From the NCBI GenBank assembly GCA_025024175.1, contig QCXZ01000064.1, forward strand, positions 46,955,325 through 47,019,324: a stretch of 64,000 nt of DNA. The letters are read 5' to 3'. Of this stretch, positions 37,201 to 48,181 are shown piece after piece. A program made the position numbers and the translations under genes. The notes under the pieces are model-generated. The model ran no database searches, was not told the DNA's origin, and saw only the letters and a program-made list of their open reading frames with translations. Each line of letters begins with the position of its first letter. Position 1 is the stretch's first letter. Source of the DNA: Rhyzopertha dominica. Its lineage: Eukaryota > Arthropoda > Insecta > Coleoptera > Bostrichidae.

Positions 37201-39117
37201 ATAAACAATAGTTTCAGTGTAATGGATCTAGTTTAATATAGACTACATGACGATTACGTGTTTTATACTCGCCTCAAAGTAAAACAACTGTCTTTATTCG
37301 CACTATTTTTCACTAATGACAGCGTATATTGCACTAAAATTATATACATATATCCAACTAACCATAACGAATCTAAATATAGGAATTAGCTTAAAATTTG
37401 GTGTCACAAAATACTGAAATAAATTTGTAAAAGTTTTCTCCCATAAGAGCTCAATGTAAACACTAGCTTTGTGTGCCAACAGCCGCCATTTTTAAAGGGA
37501 CTGAGGTCACGTGTTCTGAAATGCCTAATACAAATAGGTATGTTATCAAACTTAAAAGTATGTTCTACAAGTCTTTTAATAACCTGTAGCTACATAGACG
37601 ACATTTAGACAGTAAAATATTCGGAAGAAAGCGATTCTCGTGACTGTTGACTTGTGATACCTTTATTAGCGAAAATAATGAATTATGAGAATTTTCACCT
37701 GCAGGTACTCTAAAGGAAAAGTGTATAAAAATTTTCAGCTTTCAGTCTTTTAATTCGAGGTTTCGACTTATTTTACTAGGCTGTTAAAATCTGTTTATAG
37801 TAACGGCATCATTGCCGTTTAATTTATTGTAAAGCACCTTTAGCAGTCTCCTTGTCGGCACTTTAGCACTTGACGAACTTCCGGCTGTATTACTTAAAAG
37901 TACAGTGACAATAATTTGAAACCATCAGAAAAAGCCGAAGATACCTTGAATGAACAATAATTGATAAATACTATTATATCTAAAGTGGTCATTGAGTAGC
38001 AAACAATAAAAACAATGAGGCATACGGTACTTTTCCATTTATTACGTCATTCACGCAATTAATGTAAAATATGTTGGATAAAGTTAGGATATTTCACAAC
38101 TGGTTTGGTAAATCCTCTTCTTTCGAAATATTGTTTTCTCAACACGGTATAATGATATCTATTGATAACTAATGACTAATTAATGATAGGTATCATATTC
38201 ATTGTGTAAACTAAGTAATTTAATAATTTCCTAACAAGTAAAGGTAGAAGAATTGTACAAAAAAACAGTGTATCTGCAATTCGAATTCCTAAACCAGGTT
38301 TCTTTTCAGGTTCATTGTATTATCTTGACGACGTGATTGTTGAAGGATGCAGTTCCTTACCATGCGTTTTTACAAAGGGCCAATCGTATAATATTACATT
38401 TAAGCTAACAGCAGGTATGTAGACAATTTATACTGCATTACGTAGTTTTCTGTTATTTTATACACAAATGGGACTTGTGTTGCGCATACAGAAATAATTG
38501 CTTAGTTCGGCAAATAAAGATCTTTTCGGGTATGCTAAACCTTTTTTGCGATCGAAATTATCGGCACAGAAAAAACGAAGTGCCATGAGTTGCTTATATA
38601 GTTTCAAGGATTAATAAAACTGCTATCATATATAAAAAGCGCTGTAACAGTTTGGTCAAGTGTATACTTATGGATTTCGCATTTGTTTACTCGACTTTAG
38701 TAGTTGTGTTGTTTTAATCATATATCATATTCGTTTCGTTCCTTCAATAAGATGGGTTCACAAAATGTTTATTTCACGAAAAAAATATGTTTTAGGGTTT
38801 GATAGCGAAGATTTGGAACAGTATGCTATATTCCAATACAGCGGACTACGATATGGAATGGTTGTTGACCCCGAAACATTATGTGATAACATGCTAAGTT
38901 GTCCTTTGACAAGTGGACAGAATCTTACTTTCACTTCTACGCTAAAAATCAACTCTACTCTCCCACTGTCGTCGGTAGGTACACGTTAAACGAATAGTCT
39001 CAGAATTAATTAAAGTACTCTTTACAGATGACTGGAGAATTGTACTGGACAACTACTAATGAAAACAGCGAAGAAGTAGTGTGCATGCAGACGCAGGTTA
39101 CGCTCTCAGAAAGCTAA
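31163..39117 (+). CDS. Npc2: NPC2-like (ML-domain) lipid-binding protein, complete gene
   Basis: Four exons (31163-31244, 38310-38414, 38796-38974, 39028-39117) join in frame to a 151-residue secreted protein. Residues 1-20 are a signal peptide (MNYLLVLILLYGLPEGLLAN). All six NPC2 cysteines are present: NDCG, EGCSS, LPCVF, TLCDN, LSCPL and VVCM. Potential N-glycosylation sites are NITF, NLTF and NSTL. Length and layout fit NPC2, which carries sterols or other lipids outside cells or in lysosomes. The protein is well diverged from gene A: it has VVDPETLC where gene A has VDGTDAC, and a C-terminus of MQTQVTLSES. It may bind a different ligand. Intron 1 is 7.1 kb and full of transposon remnants; the others are short (381 and 53 bp). 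AATAAA lies at 39230-39235. Confidence 0.95.
31960..32763. repeat. Dispersed non-coding repeat, copy 2
   Basis: It is homologous to 19036-19920 in the same orientation over almost its whole length, but its left end is truncated and lacks the TACTTCCACATCC terminus. The right side keeps GATGTGGAAGTA (about 32731-32742) followed by the shared GATTCAATTTGCAGCGGTT. It lies in intron 1 of NPC2-like gene B, a different intron from copy 1 in gene A, so the two arose by separate insertions. Confidence 0.75.
33380..33960 (+). pseudogene. LINE (CR1/jockey-like) reverse transcriptase C-terminal remnant
   Basis: Frames give VSKYAHCATLLRC (compare the YADDT-LL box of non-LTR RT; the Asp pair is lost), then DEWLAANNLALDTKSLK, then LDHFNFVATYGTLLWGYNTD followed by LFIQKIYE. 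The order RT box, WL-AN-L-LN-KT, then YG-LLWG...QK matches the end of CR1/jockey-type RTs. Stops and frameshifts are present, and the borders are approximate. It lies in intron 1 of NPC2-like gene B. Confidence 0.65.
34747..35712 (-). pseudogene. Tc1-like transposase (DDE) with broken frame
   Basis: The C-terminal half (35082-34747) is open and shows FQQDGTPCHRVKIIKAWLQE, then SSSPDLSPIESMWHNKKKQL and a tail of NKGGVTQY before the stop. This is the second and third catalytic region of Tc1/Tc3-like transposases (D in QD, E in PIE). The N-terminal part (35712-35497) reads MPRGKPVS...ILSIYTKELAESVKNKTGHP, fitting the helix-turn-helix region with a G-R/H-P linker. The middle is frameshifted. No terminal repeats were identified. 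It lies on the minus strand within intron 1 of NPC2-like gene B. Confidence 0.85.
36742..37528. mobile_element. MITE/fold-back with long terminal inverted repeats
   Basis: The left end TTAGGCATTTCAG (36742) faces CTGAAATGCCTAA (ending 37528), with TA on both sides. Inverted similarity runs at least 90 bp inward: CCCTTTAAAAATGG and CTGTTGGCACACA on the left pair with their complements near 37475-37505. Further blocks pair GCATATATTTAGG near 36883 with its counterpart near 37370. The 204-nt open frame in the middle has no recognisable domain. It lies in intron 1 of NPC2-like gene B. Confidence 0.8.
38310..38414 (+). CDS. Npc2: NPC2-like gene B, exon 2
   Basis: The acceptor TCTTTTCAG ends at 38309 and the donor is GTATGT at 38415. 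It is 105 nt in phase 1-1, the same length and phase as its homologue in gene A. It encodes SLYYLDDVIVEGCSSLPCVF and TKGQSYNITFKLTA. Confidence 0.95.
38796..38974 (+). CDS. Npc2: NPC2-like gene B, exon 3
   Basis: The acceptor TTTTAG ends at 38795 and the donor is GTAGGT at 38975. Length is 179 nt, phase 1 in and phase 0 out. It encodes FDSEDLEQYAIFQYSGLRYG, then VVDPETLCDNMLSCPLTSGQ and NLTFTSTLKINSTLPLSS. It is 21 nt shorter than the gene A equivalent, a whole number of codons. Confidence 0.95.
39028..39117 (+). CDS. Npc2: NPC2-like gene B, exon 4
   Basis: The acceptor TTTACAG ends at 39027, after a very short intron of 53 bp. It encodes MTGELYWTTTNENSEEVVCM and QTQVTLSES with TAA at 39115-39117. 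The aromatic LYW strand corresponds to VHW in gene A, and VVC is the last NPC2 cysteine. Confidence 0.93.
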   Translation: MTGELYWTTTNENSEEVVCMQTQVTLSES

Positions 39118-39235
39118 CTTAAACTAAATGTTAGTGTCACCAACACACAAACAACATTAAATTGACTGACTATATCGCAATTCATTATTTATTGTAGTAT
39201 TAGATTATTTATTTTCTACAATTTTTTAAAATAAA

Positions 39236-41532
39236 CTGTAAAACACACACGAGATCATTCATTGGTCTAAAAAAAAAGAAACACTCCATGTAAGTAACTT
39301 ATATTTCCACCTGTTAACTGAAAACAAATACAAGTAACATTTTTATACACTGAATGGTTCGCCTATTTTGCTTACCTAGACACATTGTTCATGTTAACTT
39401 ACGTAAAATATCACAATATTTTAATATCCAATATTAAAACTAGATACAAATATCTAACTGCTGCTCAAAGCAGCACTTTCAGAAGCTGGCTTCGAAACGT
39501 AGTACCCATGTTTGTACATTTTTGCCAGCGCCATCATCAATTACTTAATGGATAACGCCATCCAGTACAAAAGTTTATGAAGGTATTTACAAATGCTGAA
39601 GGATTATGGTAGTAAATAAATGCAAACAAAAGCAGGTATCTCTATGTCGATCCTCAATGTGGATTTCAGTGACTATTTTAGGGATATGATCCTGATATGA
39701 TAAGTGAGAACGATATGTTACAATTTACTATTAGCAGTGACGTTAAGTCAGTCTCAAAATAGCGGATTAAATTAAAATGCGATATTTGACGTACATCCAT
39801 GATAACAACTTGAAACGCATGCTTTTCAATTTCATCTGGAGATTCATGCACGACACAAAAATATGAACATTTCCTATTCGTACCTATTTGTTTCAACAAA
39901 ATAACGTGGCAAATCTCTCCATTTACGTCCGAATAAAGTTCAGGATTTCTAGTAAACACTTCAATTTCAATTATTGGCGCCTACAATTCAAGAACTGGAT
40001 TTTATCTTCATACATCTCAATTATATCAGGTATTTCTGACTTACGAAATGGATTAATTTAACGGTAAGGACGAGATAAAAATGTATACCAAAGCATAAGT
40101 ACGAATAGCTTAGCATGTTTTACACAGCTGTGGTAATGCACAGAAATAATTTATTTGCGTTTTGAGAGTGTATACGGCTGTAATAACGTAGGCACTCAGT
40201 TTGAGGTGTTTACACAAAAATATGAAGTTCAAAACAATGGTGTTGCAAAACATTTTATCGAACAATATAAGCCCGCGGCAGTGATAATATTTTCAACTTC
40301 CTGAATTCAGTTTGTCAAGGATTATAGATGTTGACATTAACCAATAACCAAACTACTAAAATTGCAAATATCCAGTGTTGAAACCAAAGCTGTAAAATAA
40401 ATCTTAGACTGCGGTCATACTCGACGTCAAGCATGAAATATGTAAAAAACAGACATTAAAATTTTTTGCGAGTCTGCAGTGCCTACAGAATAATCATATA
40501 ATTTATATCAAGAATTGAACCGCAATACGGGTACGTTTCCCGTACTATCTTTATGAAGATTAACTGCATTTCCGCGTAGTTATGTTCGTTTCGTTATGCA
40601 GTTTCCGTTGTGGTGTACACTATTGTGGCTTTTATGCTGCCTTCGAACAATATGAAATGAATGCATTTCAGCAAGTAAATTAATTAGTTTTCATGTGGTT
40701 TTAGCAAAACATAATTAAGCAATTAGTTTTGGTGAAGCAACATTTTAATTGGTTGTAAGAGAAATAAGGCTGTAGATAATAGTGCATTCTTTTCTGACAT
40801 AAAAAATACTTCCCAGATTGCATTAATGAATTATATATATGTAGATAATACAAAAACACAAACTTAGCCTATTTATGACATTGCTTTAGAAATACTTGCG
40901 ATAGTGCTATTTCATCCATGAAGTTTAGCGACAGAAGTGCCTATCAACAAAATTACTGAGTTGGTGGTGAAATTTATAACTTAACCAACAACACGTAAAT
41001 TATTATTTCCTTTCATTGCAATCGATTTTTTTAACCACTCTGTTTATTTTTTTATCATAAAATATTAAATCAATAAAGCTTGCTTTATTAAATTATTTTT
41101 ATAGATACTAAATGTCTAAGGAAACTTACATGAAGTAAAAGAAATTATTAAATTGTTTCGTGGTTTTCATTTCTGGTATTTTCAGGAAAAAAGAAAAATT
41201 TGCTTAAGAGTTCATCAAATTCATAAGTGTGTTCCGTTTTGATTAAATTTTAACCACAGTATAACATTCCATGAGCATATTTTCTTCCATAGTGACATAA
41301 ATTTACTCATATCTCTAAACCGATGCATTTGTCGAAAATGAAAAAAAGAAAATTTTACCTGATCGCTCACACCCACTACCTACAGGTTAAGAAACGGCTT
41401 AACATAAACAATCCTAAGGTATGCTTTTCTAAATAACACCTACCACATAATTCCTATATCTCTTATAGTCAGTTAAGATTTCTGGCAATGTATGCAGATC
41501 TTTTTAATGCTTCTAACTCTGCACCGAGGCAG
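39236..41532. other. Intergenic AT-rich DNA 3' of NPC2-like gene B
   Basis: A 93-codon minus-strand open frame (39678-39959) has no recognisable domain and lies in ordinary AT-rich sequence. Nothing else could be supported. Confidence 0.5.
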
Positions 41533-41652
41533 GACTACCAAATGAACCGGATTTGGTAGATTGTTCAGAAGCTTTAAATATAGAGATTCACAAAAAAGCC
41601 GACTGCACATCTACCAAGATGTATGACGCACGTCAAATTTCAGCAAAAAGAG
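41533..41652 (+). CDS. Orphan exon-like open frame, function unknown
   Basis: A 120-nt open stretch lies between a good acceptor (polypyrimidine run, then GAGGCAG) and a strong donor (GTATGT at 41653). It is in phase 1 at both ends and encodes LPNEPDLVDCSEALNIEIHK followed by KADCTSTKMYDARQISAKR. It lies 2.4 kb after NPC2-like gene B and 1.2 kb before the end of the minus-strand receptor gene. The phase matches the second NPC2 exon, but the sequence lacks the C-x(4-5)-PC and G-x-hydrophobic pattern, so I do not call it NPC2. No partner exons were found. Confidence 0.3.
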
Positions 41653-42854
41653 GTATGTTTTATATTATTGATTATACACAAGAGAACGACGTATTTAAAT
41701 TAGTAAAAACAGAATTATGAATTTGAATGAACTTCGATAAAATTGCTTGAATTTCAAACTGTTCTGAAAATACCAAATATAAGTAAATGAGCTGATGTCC
41801 TCAGTGTCACCATCACGGTTTGCTTTGGTCCACGGCAGATGAAGTATTCCTGCAAATGTATATGGTAAAATCTTATCATAATAAAATCTAGACCAAAAAA
41901 CGGCAACGATTACATTTATTACATTTACTTTTACGTATTAAAATGGTAGCCAAACATTTACTTTGTTTAGTATTGCCTTAATTTCAATTGCTCAAGCCCG
42001 GTTTGCTCAAGTCTGTGTCATAAGGCCTTTTGAATAGTTTATACAGTTCAGCATAGGGATGTTGGAAACGGTTAGAGCTACGCAGTTTCTTAAATGGAGA
42101 AGAGGTTAGAGTATTTTAATTCAAGTTTAAGAAAAATTTTTTGTTCTTTTGCTTACAACTTCCGTGTTTCTAATGATTTCTAGATTCTGTGAACATACCC
42201 TTAAGGCAGTTCCTAACAGGAATTCGCGAGGGTAAGCAGATTTGCTGTAGGATATTTAGTTTTCTTTTATCACCAAAAATTTTTTTCTTATGACGACCAT
42301 GCTTATTGTTTTTAGCGCTTGGTTATATTTATTAGTCAAAATAAAGAAGAATTTGTAGTACCATATACTGGATATCATACTTTATGTTGTTTATTTTACT
42401 GGTTATATGACATTATTTTATCAGGTTGGTAGGCCTTTTCGATGAGCCCACTTTCTTGTTGGTTTGCTCAATGTTTCAAATTTTAACCTTTTTACTTTGC
42501 CACTACACCTTTCTTCAGGTAAATACGAACGTTCTGCCAATGGTACTGTGTACATATTAAACATTGTTTTGCATTACAGAAACTATGAATATGAGACATA
42601 CAGCCAGTACGATTATTGTAATACGACACCTTAAACTGAATGCCTTGCACTACCGTCAATTCAACACATCAATTAAAAAAAAATAACTTAACAAATCTGC
42701 TCCTAATAATTGGTTTCACACCAGAGTACGACATTCACGCACAAAATACAGATCTACATCGCACATTCTGACAGTTCAACTCTTAAACTTTAATGCTATG
42801 TACAGTTTTCGACGACTGAAGTGCAGCTCTTGCAACTGTGGACGGTCCTCAACA

Positions 42855-43028
42855 TTAAACGCAACTCTCTGGCAGCCGGTTGGCCATCAGCCGCTCTTTG
42901 ATAGCGAGCCCGTTGAGCTCCAGGTCCGTCGAAGGTCGCTGCGAACCGTTGTCCAGGCGGAGGTCTTTCGGCCGCGAGTCCCTCGGGAACGTGCCTACCA
43001 TCGCCACAGGATTGTTGTATTGATGGTA
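42855..43028 (-). CDS. Receptor gene, last coding exon (PDZ-ligand tail)
   Basis: The acceptor CTTTCCAG (minus strand) precedes 43028, and the stop TAA is at 42857-42855. It encodes YHQYNNPVAMVGTFPRDSRP, then KDLRLDNGSQRPSTDLELNG and LAIKERLMANRLPESCV. Base composition is far richer in GC than the surroundings, and overlapping frames on both strands stay open by chance for that reason. Entry in phase 0 matches the donor of the preceding exon. Confidence 0.8.
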   Translation of the reverse strand, partial: YHQYNNPVAMVGTFPRDSRPKDLRLDNGSQRPSTDLELNGLAIKERLMANRLPESCV

Positions 43029-46000
43029 CTGGAAAGCAATCGCCTGTCANCCGGTGCGAATCGCATGTCGAATTAAAAACAAACAAACAAAGCANGCGGC
43101 GCGCCAAGCGACAAATGAGCTGTGTGCAAAGGGGACTGCCATGCAGGATTTGCAGTGGAAATGGATCGACGAAATAGAGCCGGTAGGTACGTTTTGTTAC
43201 TGCGAATGGAAGACGCGATATCGACTTTTAAATTGTTTCAAAATATTGGTTTGAGAACAACTGTATTCTAACTAACAATGGCATATTTTTAAAATAAAAA
43301 CCCTCCATGAATCTAAAACCCTAAACAGCTCTATTATGCATCACTTACATATATTATACAACATTGACCTAAGTTGATCTAATAATCCACTATTTTTAAA
43401 TTTAAAGTGATTTAGTAAGTAATAACGTACGAACATAAACACTAGTTTAAGAGGGGCATTTACTTGAAGCGATCGGGCAGAAATGTAAATTATGCAACCC
43501 ATATTACCAGCGGGACATGGGACGTAAGAGGGTAGCCGATAGGTTGACATCGCGCAAAGATCGTACGAGCAACAGACGGGCTAAACTAATATTCGGAAAA
43601 TTGCTGACTGTAGGGTGTGCATAAAAAAGTAAGCATGATATTAGTAACTTACTATGATATTATACCAGGTTATTCAAAATATGGAATAACCCATTTATTT
43701 CTGTAAATATGAACTATATAACATTTCATTCCAACTGCATGATTTCTGTAGGAACAATTTTCCTTCCGCCTCCCCATTGCTTCGGCAGGCAGTAAATTAA
43801 CGTGAAAGAGCTTTTAACATTAAACTTGTCCCGTGTAATTACTAATTAGACATACATCTCAGAAATCCAGTCATATCGGAATAGATCGTATACCGCTCGA
43901 TCATTCCCGACAGGATTGTATCTTAGCCTCACAGTTCAGTGGATACCACGCGACGGACCTAGTGGGGATAGGCATTCGCATTCTGCTCTGAGCACTAGAG
44001 CAGTTACAACACAGAATAGGAGTTTGGTTCTTTATTTCTTAAATTTAGTACTATTTCACAAGTTTCGTATACATTTTCAGTATTTTTGAATTTATTTTAA
44101 TTTAACTTTCGCTAAATTCATTGTTTAACATTTGATTTGATAAAATTTAAGGTCACTTAGAGCAGACAAATAAATAAATATGTGGTAGTAGATACATAAG
44201 CTTCTCAATTGTTATATTATGATACGTGTTCTTATTATACGGCAATTTCATAAAAAAAGCTACTTATTCCGAAACCATACACTTAAAATGACTTTATAAT
44301 GTCAGTGTAGCCACACGTGGTCAACGCTCGTATTGGTCACGCCATATGTCCTCTAGATTTGGTTATAAACGAGATTATGCCTATCTTTGGATCGGAATGG
44401 TTGGCGAACAAAAAAAAAATAGGGACTTGCGGTTTTTACTGTTTTATTCTGGATATAATCCTGGGTTAAACCGGTAAAACTTACCAAATTTATAATTTAC
44501 ACAAACAAAGAAATTAGATTTACAAATCTTTTTGAATGTCGAGAGTTCTGGATGAAGTAATTTTAAGACTTAAAGCAAATTTTCTGAAACGGTCTGGAAA
44601 TCAGGAGGGAATATAATAATTTTCAGCATTTTCTTCGTACACGCTCGAGTTTGACCCTCCCTAACATTTACATTTTAATATATCGAAAGTACTTAACTAC
44701 GCGTCAAGCTGCTAATTTCGATATATTAAAAATGTAAATATTACGGAGTATCAAAGTTGAGCATGCATGGAAAATATGGTGAAAAGTTTTCATTTTCTCG
44801 TCCATTTTGGAAAGCCGTTAAAGATGAAAATTATTTCATCAAGAACTGTCGATATACTCAAAACAGTATGTAAATCCAATTTCAAATAGCTGTGTGTACA
44901 TTTGGTAAGTTTTACCGGTTTTTCTGGAATATCTTCCAAAGCATATATATATAACAAACTACACTTACATACCAAGCTCCATCCCGATAGTTCAAATAAA
45001 TAATTAAAATTTAAAAAAAAAAACGAAAATCCACCCCGCATCTTTACCGTAGCATTATACTAGACTTGCAAACGTTATCATCTCGATATGTACTGCAACC
45101 GTAGGTAAGCTACGCAAAACGCCTAAGAAATCCGACGTCGCAAATTTTAGCACGAAAATATAAATTTTCCAAAAGCGACCGAGTTTAGCACGACCAGGCG
45201 CGCCAAGGTATCATGAATACAACAGCAAAAGCCGCAAATCTATATTTCTTTTTGGTTCGACAACCATATTCTTCCAAAGATCGGCATGCACCGACCAAAT
45301 ATCTACAAAACATGGCGTCCGCCGCGTCATACTGTCATTATGAAGCCATTGTAATACACTCAACATGGAACGCCACCGCGCCACCTATCTGAAATCCGTA
45401 AGAACTTGAATTCGCTCGCAAAAGTAGCGACGCTACCGAATGGCTTGTTTCATGGAGTTATTTGTAGCCGAGACCTACATACTATTTGCCTGAGAGCCAT
45501 GCGCGGCCAATTATTCACCACAAAGCCTTACAATGAAGATGTTGAGAAACGTGACATCCATCCAGAGTGATTTTTTGAAAACAGCACTCCTTAAATTATT
45601 TTAAATGGAAGAAAAATATAAAATTTTCGAAGTCAGGCAAATCTATGTTAGCAGGGGGACAGCATTTGAGACAAGTTTTTAACTGCAAGTGCTCATCCTT
45701 TTAACGGGGTAGGCACTCATTCAAAACTTTTAAATGGAACGACTCATCTTATTATACGTTATTATAAAGCTTGAATACATAAAAAGTTTTGCAATTTGTC
45801 TTTATTAGATTGGAAAAAAATACTTGTTAAAAAGGTACCCAAACTACTTACTTACCTACCTACTTTATTTCTACATTACTGAAATTGAAATTGCAACTGG
45901 AAAATTACTCAATTATGTAGTTATCAGCTTTGTATTTTAATATTTTTTAACCGTTTAGGTATTTTTCCCCCTAGAAAACGTGTGGACTTGACACTGACTT

Positions 46001-48181
46001 CCAGGGAATCACTAATATTCAATACAAAATATAAATCCTTGATCATAGTCAACATACATGACTGGCAGGAGGACTTGCCGCTATTAAAGAAACAATTGCA
46101 GAAGAAATGTATGAAAACGGAGAAACGGAAAACTAGAAGATGATGGAACGACACAGTGCAAGAGCAAGTAGAAAATTAGAAAAAAAAACATATAATAAAT
46201 GAGTAAACACAAAATCAGACAATGACTGGTGAGAATGCAGAATCTACGGTCGTGTTCTAAAAAAAGGCTATAAGAAGAAGTAACTGAATCAAAAGAACAC
46301 AACGGGTTCAGACATGGACTATCCTACAGCGATGGAGTATTCTTCTCAAAAACCTAATCGAGAATAGAACCTCAAGAGGGCTTACTTATCTCTGTAGACC
46401 TCCTAAAAGCTTATGACACAGTTCCACAAAACAGGTTGTGGATAAGTCTGTTCGATAATGGCGTGTCATCAAGGTATGTAAAAACAGTCAAATCGTTCTA
46501 TAAAGGATGCACGGAAACGATAAAAATGAGAAATAACCTATTTGAGGTGATAAAAGGTCATTGCAGGGATGCACACTCGCCCCTACATTGTTTAAGATTT
46601 ACTTAGAGGGGACGTTAAAATCTTGTGAAAGAAAATGCGGAGGAATGGGTGTGTTCAAAGACAAAGAGATGCTGTGCACCTTATTTTCTGCAAAATATTG
46701 TAGTACTGTGGACTGTAGAGATTCTGTAATTGTGTAAAAGTGAGAAATACCTGGCTTTTAATGTCGCTTGTTTTCTATTTAACTTCTGCGAAAAAAATAG
46801 AACAGTGCTATTATGCACTAGAGTTCGCTTCTAAAGCACTTATAAAAAAACAAGTGAAGATTTTAGTAATTCGTTTGTGAGATGCTGTACGGTAAGCCAT
46901 AAAACGACAGAAGAGACTTCCGTACTCGCCGTACTCGCCATCTTGAAATAACTGTTTATAATACTACGGGTTGTTCTGAAGTTCTGATGTAGGCAGCATG
47001 ATATAAACGTTTTCTCGATCTGTAGAGAACTGCGCTTTCCGCAGAAATCGTATCAGAATACCTCTATTGGTGAAATGCCTGCTATAAGACGGGTTACCGA
47101 CAGGTACAGGTCTCCACTGCAGTTGACTAGTTGGCACGGCTTATAGAGGGCATTGTTTATGTATTTAAGGAATACCAAATCTGTGCTATGTTGCTTGAAC
47201 GGCGCAGACATTTTTTTAAGTAATTTTCTTTGTCTCACTGGTAGTTTGGGTTGCTAAATAAATAAATAAATAAATAACTGAGCATGCAAATGAAAAGTAA
47301 TTTTAATATGTAGGTACTCACGGATAAGCGCAAAGCAACAATAAAAGATCACAAATTATTGCAATACAAGTACAAACAAAAAGGTACACTTAATGTAAAA
47401 TCTGATAAAGTAAAAAATAATAAAGTGAAACGCAAACGGTAATTCAAGAAGAAACAAGAGAATGCAAGAACACATTATTTGGGGTTCTCATACATTTGTT
47501 GGGCATTATTTCTGACATAGATGCAGTGCTTACGTTCTTACTAAAGATGTTTACAGCTTGGTATATTTGTCGTTGCAGAACTAGCGGAACGTAAGAAGCT
47601 TATTTTGTACTCACCAATGATGCATCAGTTCCTGGTGGCAAGTTTCCTGGACTTGTCCAATGCGCGCTTTGAGTTGCCGTCTGACTGAAGGTAGGAGATG
47701 TAGTTAGGTTTGCTAAACCTAAACTACGTGACTGACTCATTCCTTCTATGCGGCTTGTTAATTCCTTCTCTGGGGAACCTAAAATAACAGCAAATAAGAT
47801 CGAAGTATTGAATTTTGTGTTTTGTGGGGAAAAAAGAATTATGAATGATTAGAAATGAGATCCATTAAAAAACTAAAAATGAACTTGGTATATCAATCAT
47901 AGCACTTTTATCCATTTGAAGCTTACCAAATTTCGCTGGAATGACATCGGGATCTCTTTCGTCGGTACCATCCCTAGGAGACGAGCTCCTCAGCAGGGGT
48001 TTTGATGAACCCATCGTATTGTGGTGAGAAGAAGTGACGACTTTTTGTTCCAAGGAAGAGCCACCCATAGATTGTGATCGTCGAATCCGAATTATTATTA
48101 ACAAGATAATGATTATTACAGTAAAGGCTCCACCAATTAAAGTACCAAGTAGAGGAGAAAAGGCCAGATCTCCGTCTGATG
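42855..48181 (-). CDS. Type I membrane receptor, Ig-superfamily Sidestep-like; TM and cytoplasmic exons only
   Basis: Three minus-strand exons (48181-47927, 47778-47615, 43028-42855) join with matching phases (1, then 0) to give 196 residues plus stop. The first encodes SDGDLAFSPLLGTLIGGAF, continuing into a run of Ile, Val and Leu, then a basic RIRR stop-transfer: a single transmembrane helix. The tail contains DERDPDVIPAKFG and ends in RLPESCV. A D/N-PD-V/I-IP motif and a PESCV end are what I recall from insect Sidestep-family Ig receptors, which guide motor axons by binding Beat proteins. That identification is from memory of the family and needs checking. SCV at the C-terminus fits a class I PDZ ligand. 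The ectodomain exons were not seen up to 64000. The 4.6-kb last intron carries a LINE remnant and fold-back repeats. Confidence 0.7.
43981..45475. repeat. Dispersed repeat, copy 2, carrying an inserted fold-back
   Basis: The segments 44118-44253 and 45378-45465 match 4984-5116 and 5257-5345 of copy 1 in order and orientation. In copy 1 they are separated by only about 140 bp, here by about 1.1 kb. The excess is the inverted-repeat element at 44325-45345. The left border is approximate. Confidence 0.6.
44325..45345. mobile_element. Fold-back element nested in a dispersed repeat
   Basis: Long imperfect inverted repeats are present. TATCTTTGGATCGGAATGGT near 44382 pairs with the complement of a segment near 45265-45285. 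ACCGGTAAAACTTACC near 44470 pairs with GGTAAGTTTTACCGG near 44904-44919. A central palindrome around 44663-44742 contains TTTCGATATATTAAAAATGT. No transposase was recognised. It interrupts the dispersed repeat, which makes it the younger insertion. Confidence 0.7.
46080..46690 (+). pseudogene. LINE (RTE-like) reverse transcriptase fragment
   Basis: Plus-strand frames give NGFRHGLSYSDGVFFSKT, then LISVDLLKAYDTVPQNRLW (the F/V-DL-KAYD-VPR-LW box of non-LTR RT) and a decayed QG-SP block (GHCRDAHSPLHC). The domain order fits RTE/BovB-type RTs, which have GFR-GRSC-D-VF followed by DL-KAYD-VPR. It is truncated before the YADD box. Upstream sequence from about 46080 is basic and LINE-like but frameshifted. 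It lies in the last intron of the receptor gene, antisense to it. Confidence 0.75.
47254..47276. repeat. (AAAT)n microsatellite
   Basis: About five TAAA units are visible. Confidence 0.9.
47615..47778 (-). CDS. Receptor gene, cytoplasmic exon 2
   Basis: On the minus strand the acceptor TTTTAG precedes 47778 and the donor GTGAGT follows 47615. Length is 164 nt, phase 1 in and phase 0 out. It encodes SPEKELTSRIEGMSQSRSLG, then LANLTTSPTFSQTATQSAHW and TSPGNLPPGTDASL. It is Ser/Thr-rich and low in order, as expected of a cytoplasmic tail. Confidence 0.82.
47927..48181 (-). CDS. Receptor gene, transmembrane exon
   Basis: On the minus strand the acceptor TTTTTTCAG precedes 48181 and the donor GTAAGC follows 47927. 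Length is 255 nt, phase 1 at both ends. The transmembrane helix spans roughly residues 11-34 and is followed by RIRR, then QSMGGSSLEQKVVTSSHHNT and LLRSSSPRDGTDERDPDVIP. The phase-1 donor joins exactly to the next exon. Confidence 0.85.

Noticed and set aside
41533..41652. Reading this exon as part of a third NPC2-like gene
   Set aside because: The phase and position fit, but the spacing of cysteines and the strand pattern do not, and no central or terminal NPC2 exon follows.
42796..43107. Overlapping open frames on both strands at the GC-rich exon
   Set aside because: They are shadows of the real minus-strand frame that ends in PESCV; high GC makes stop codons rare in all frames.
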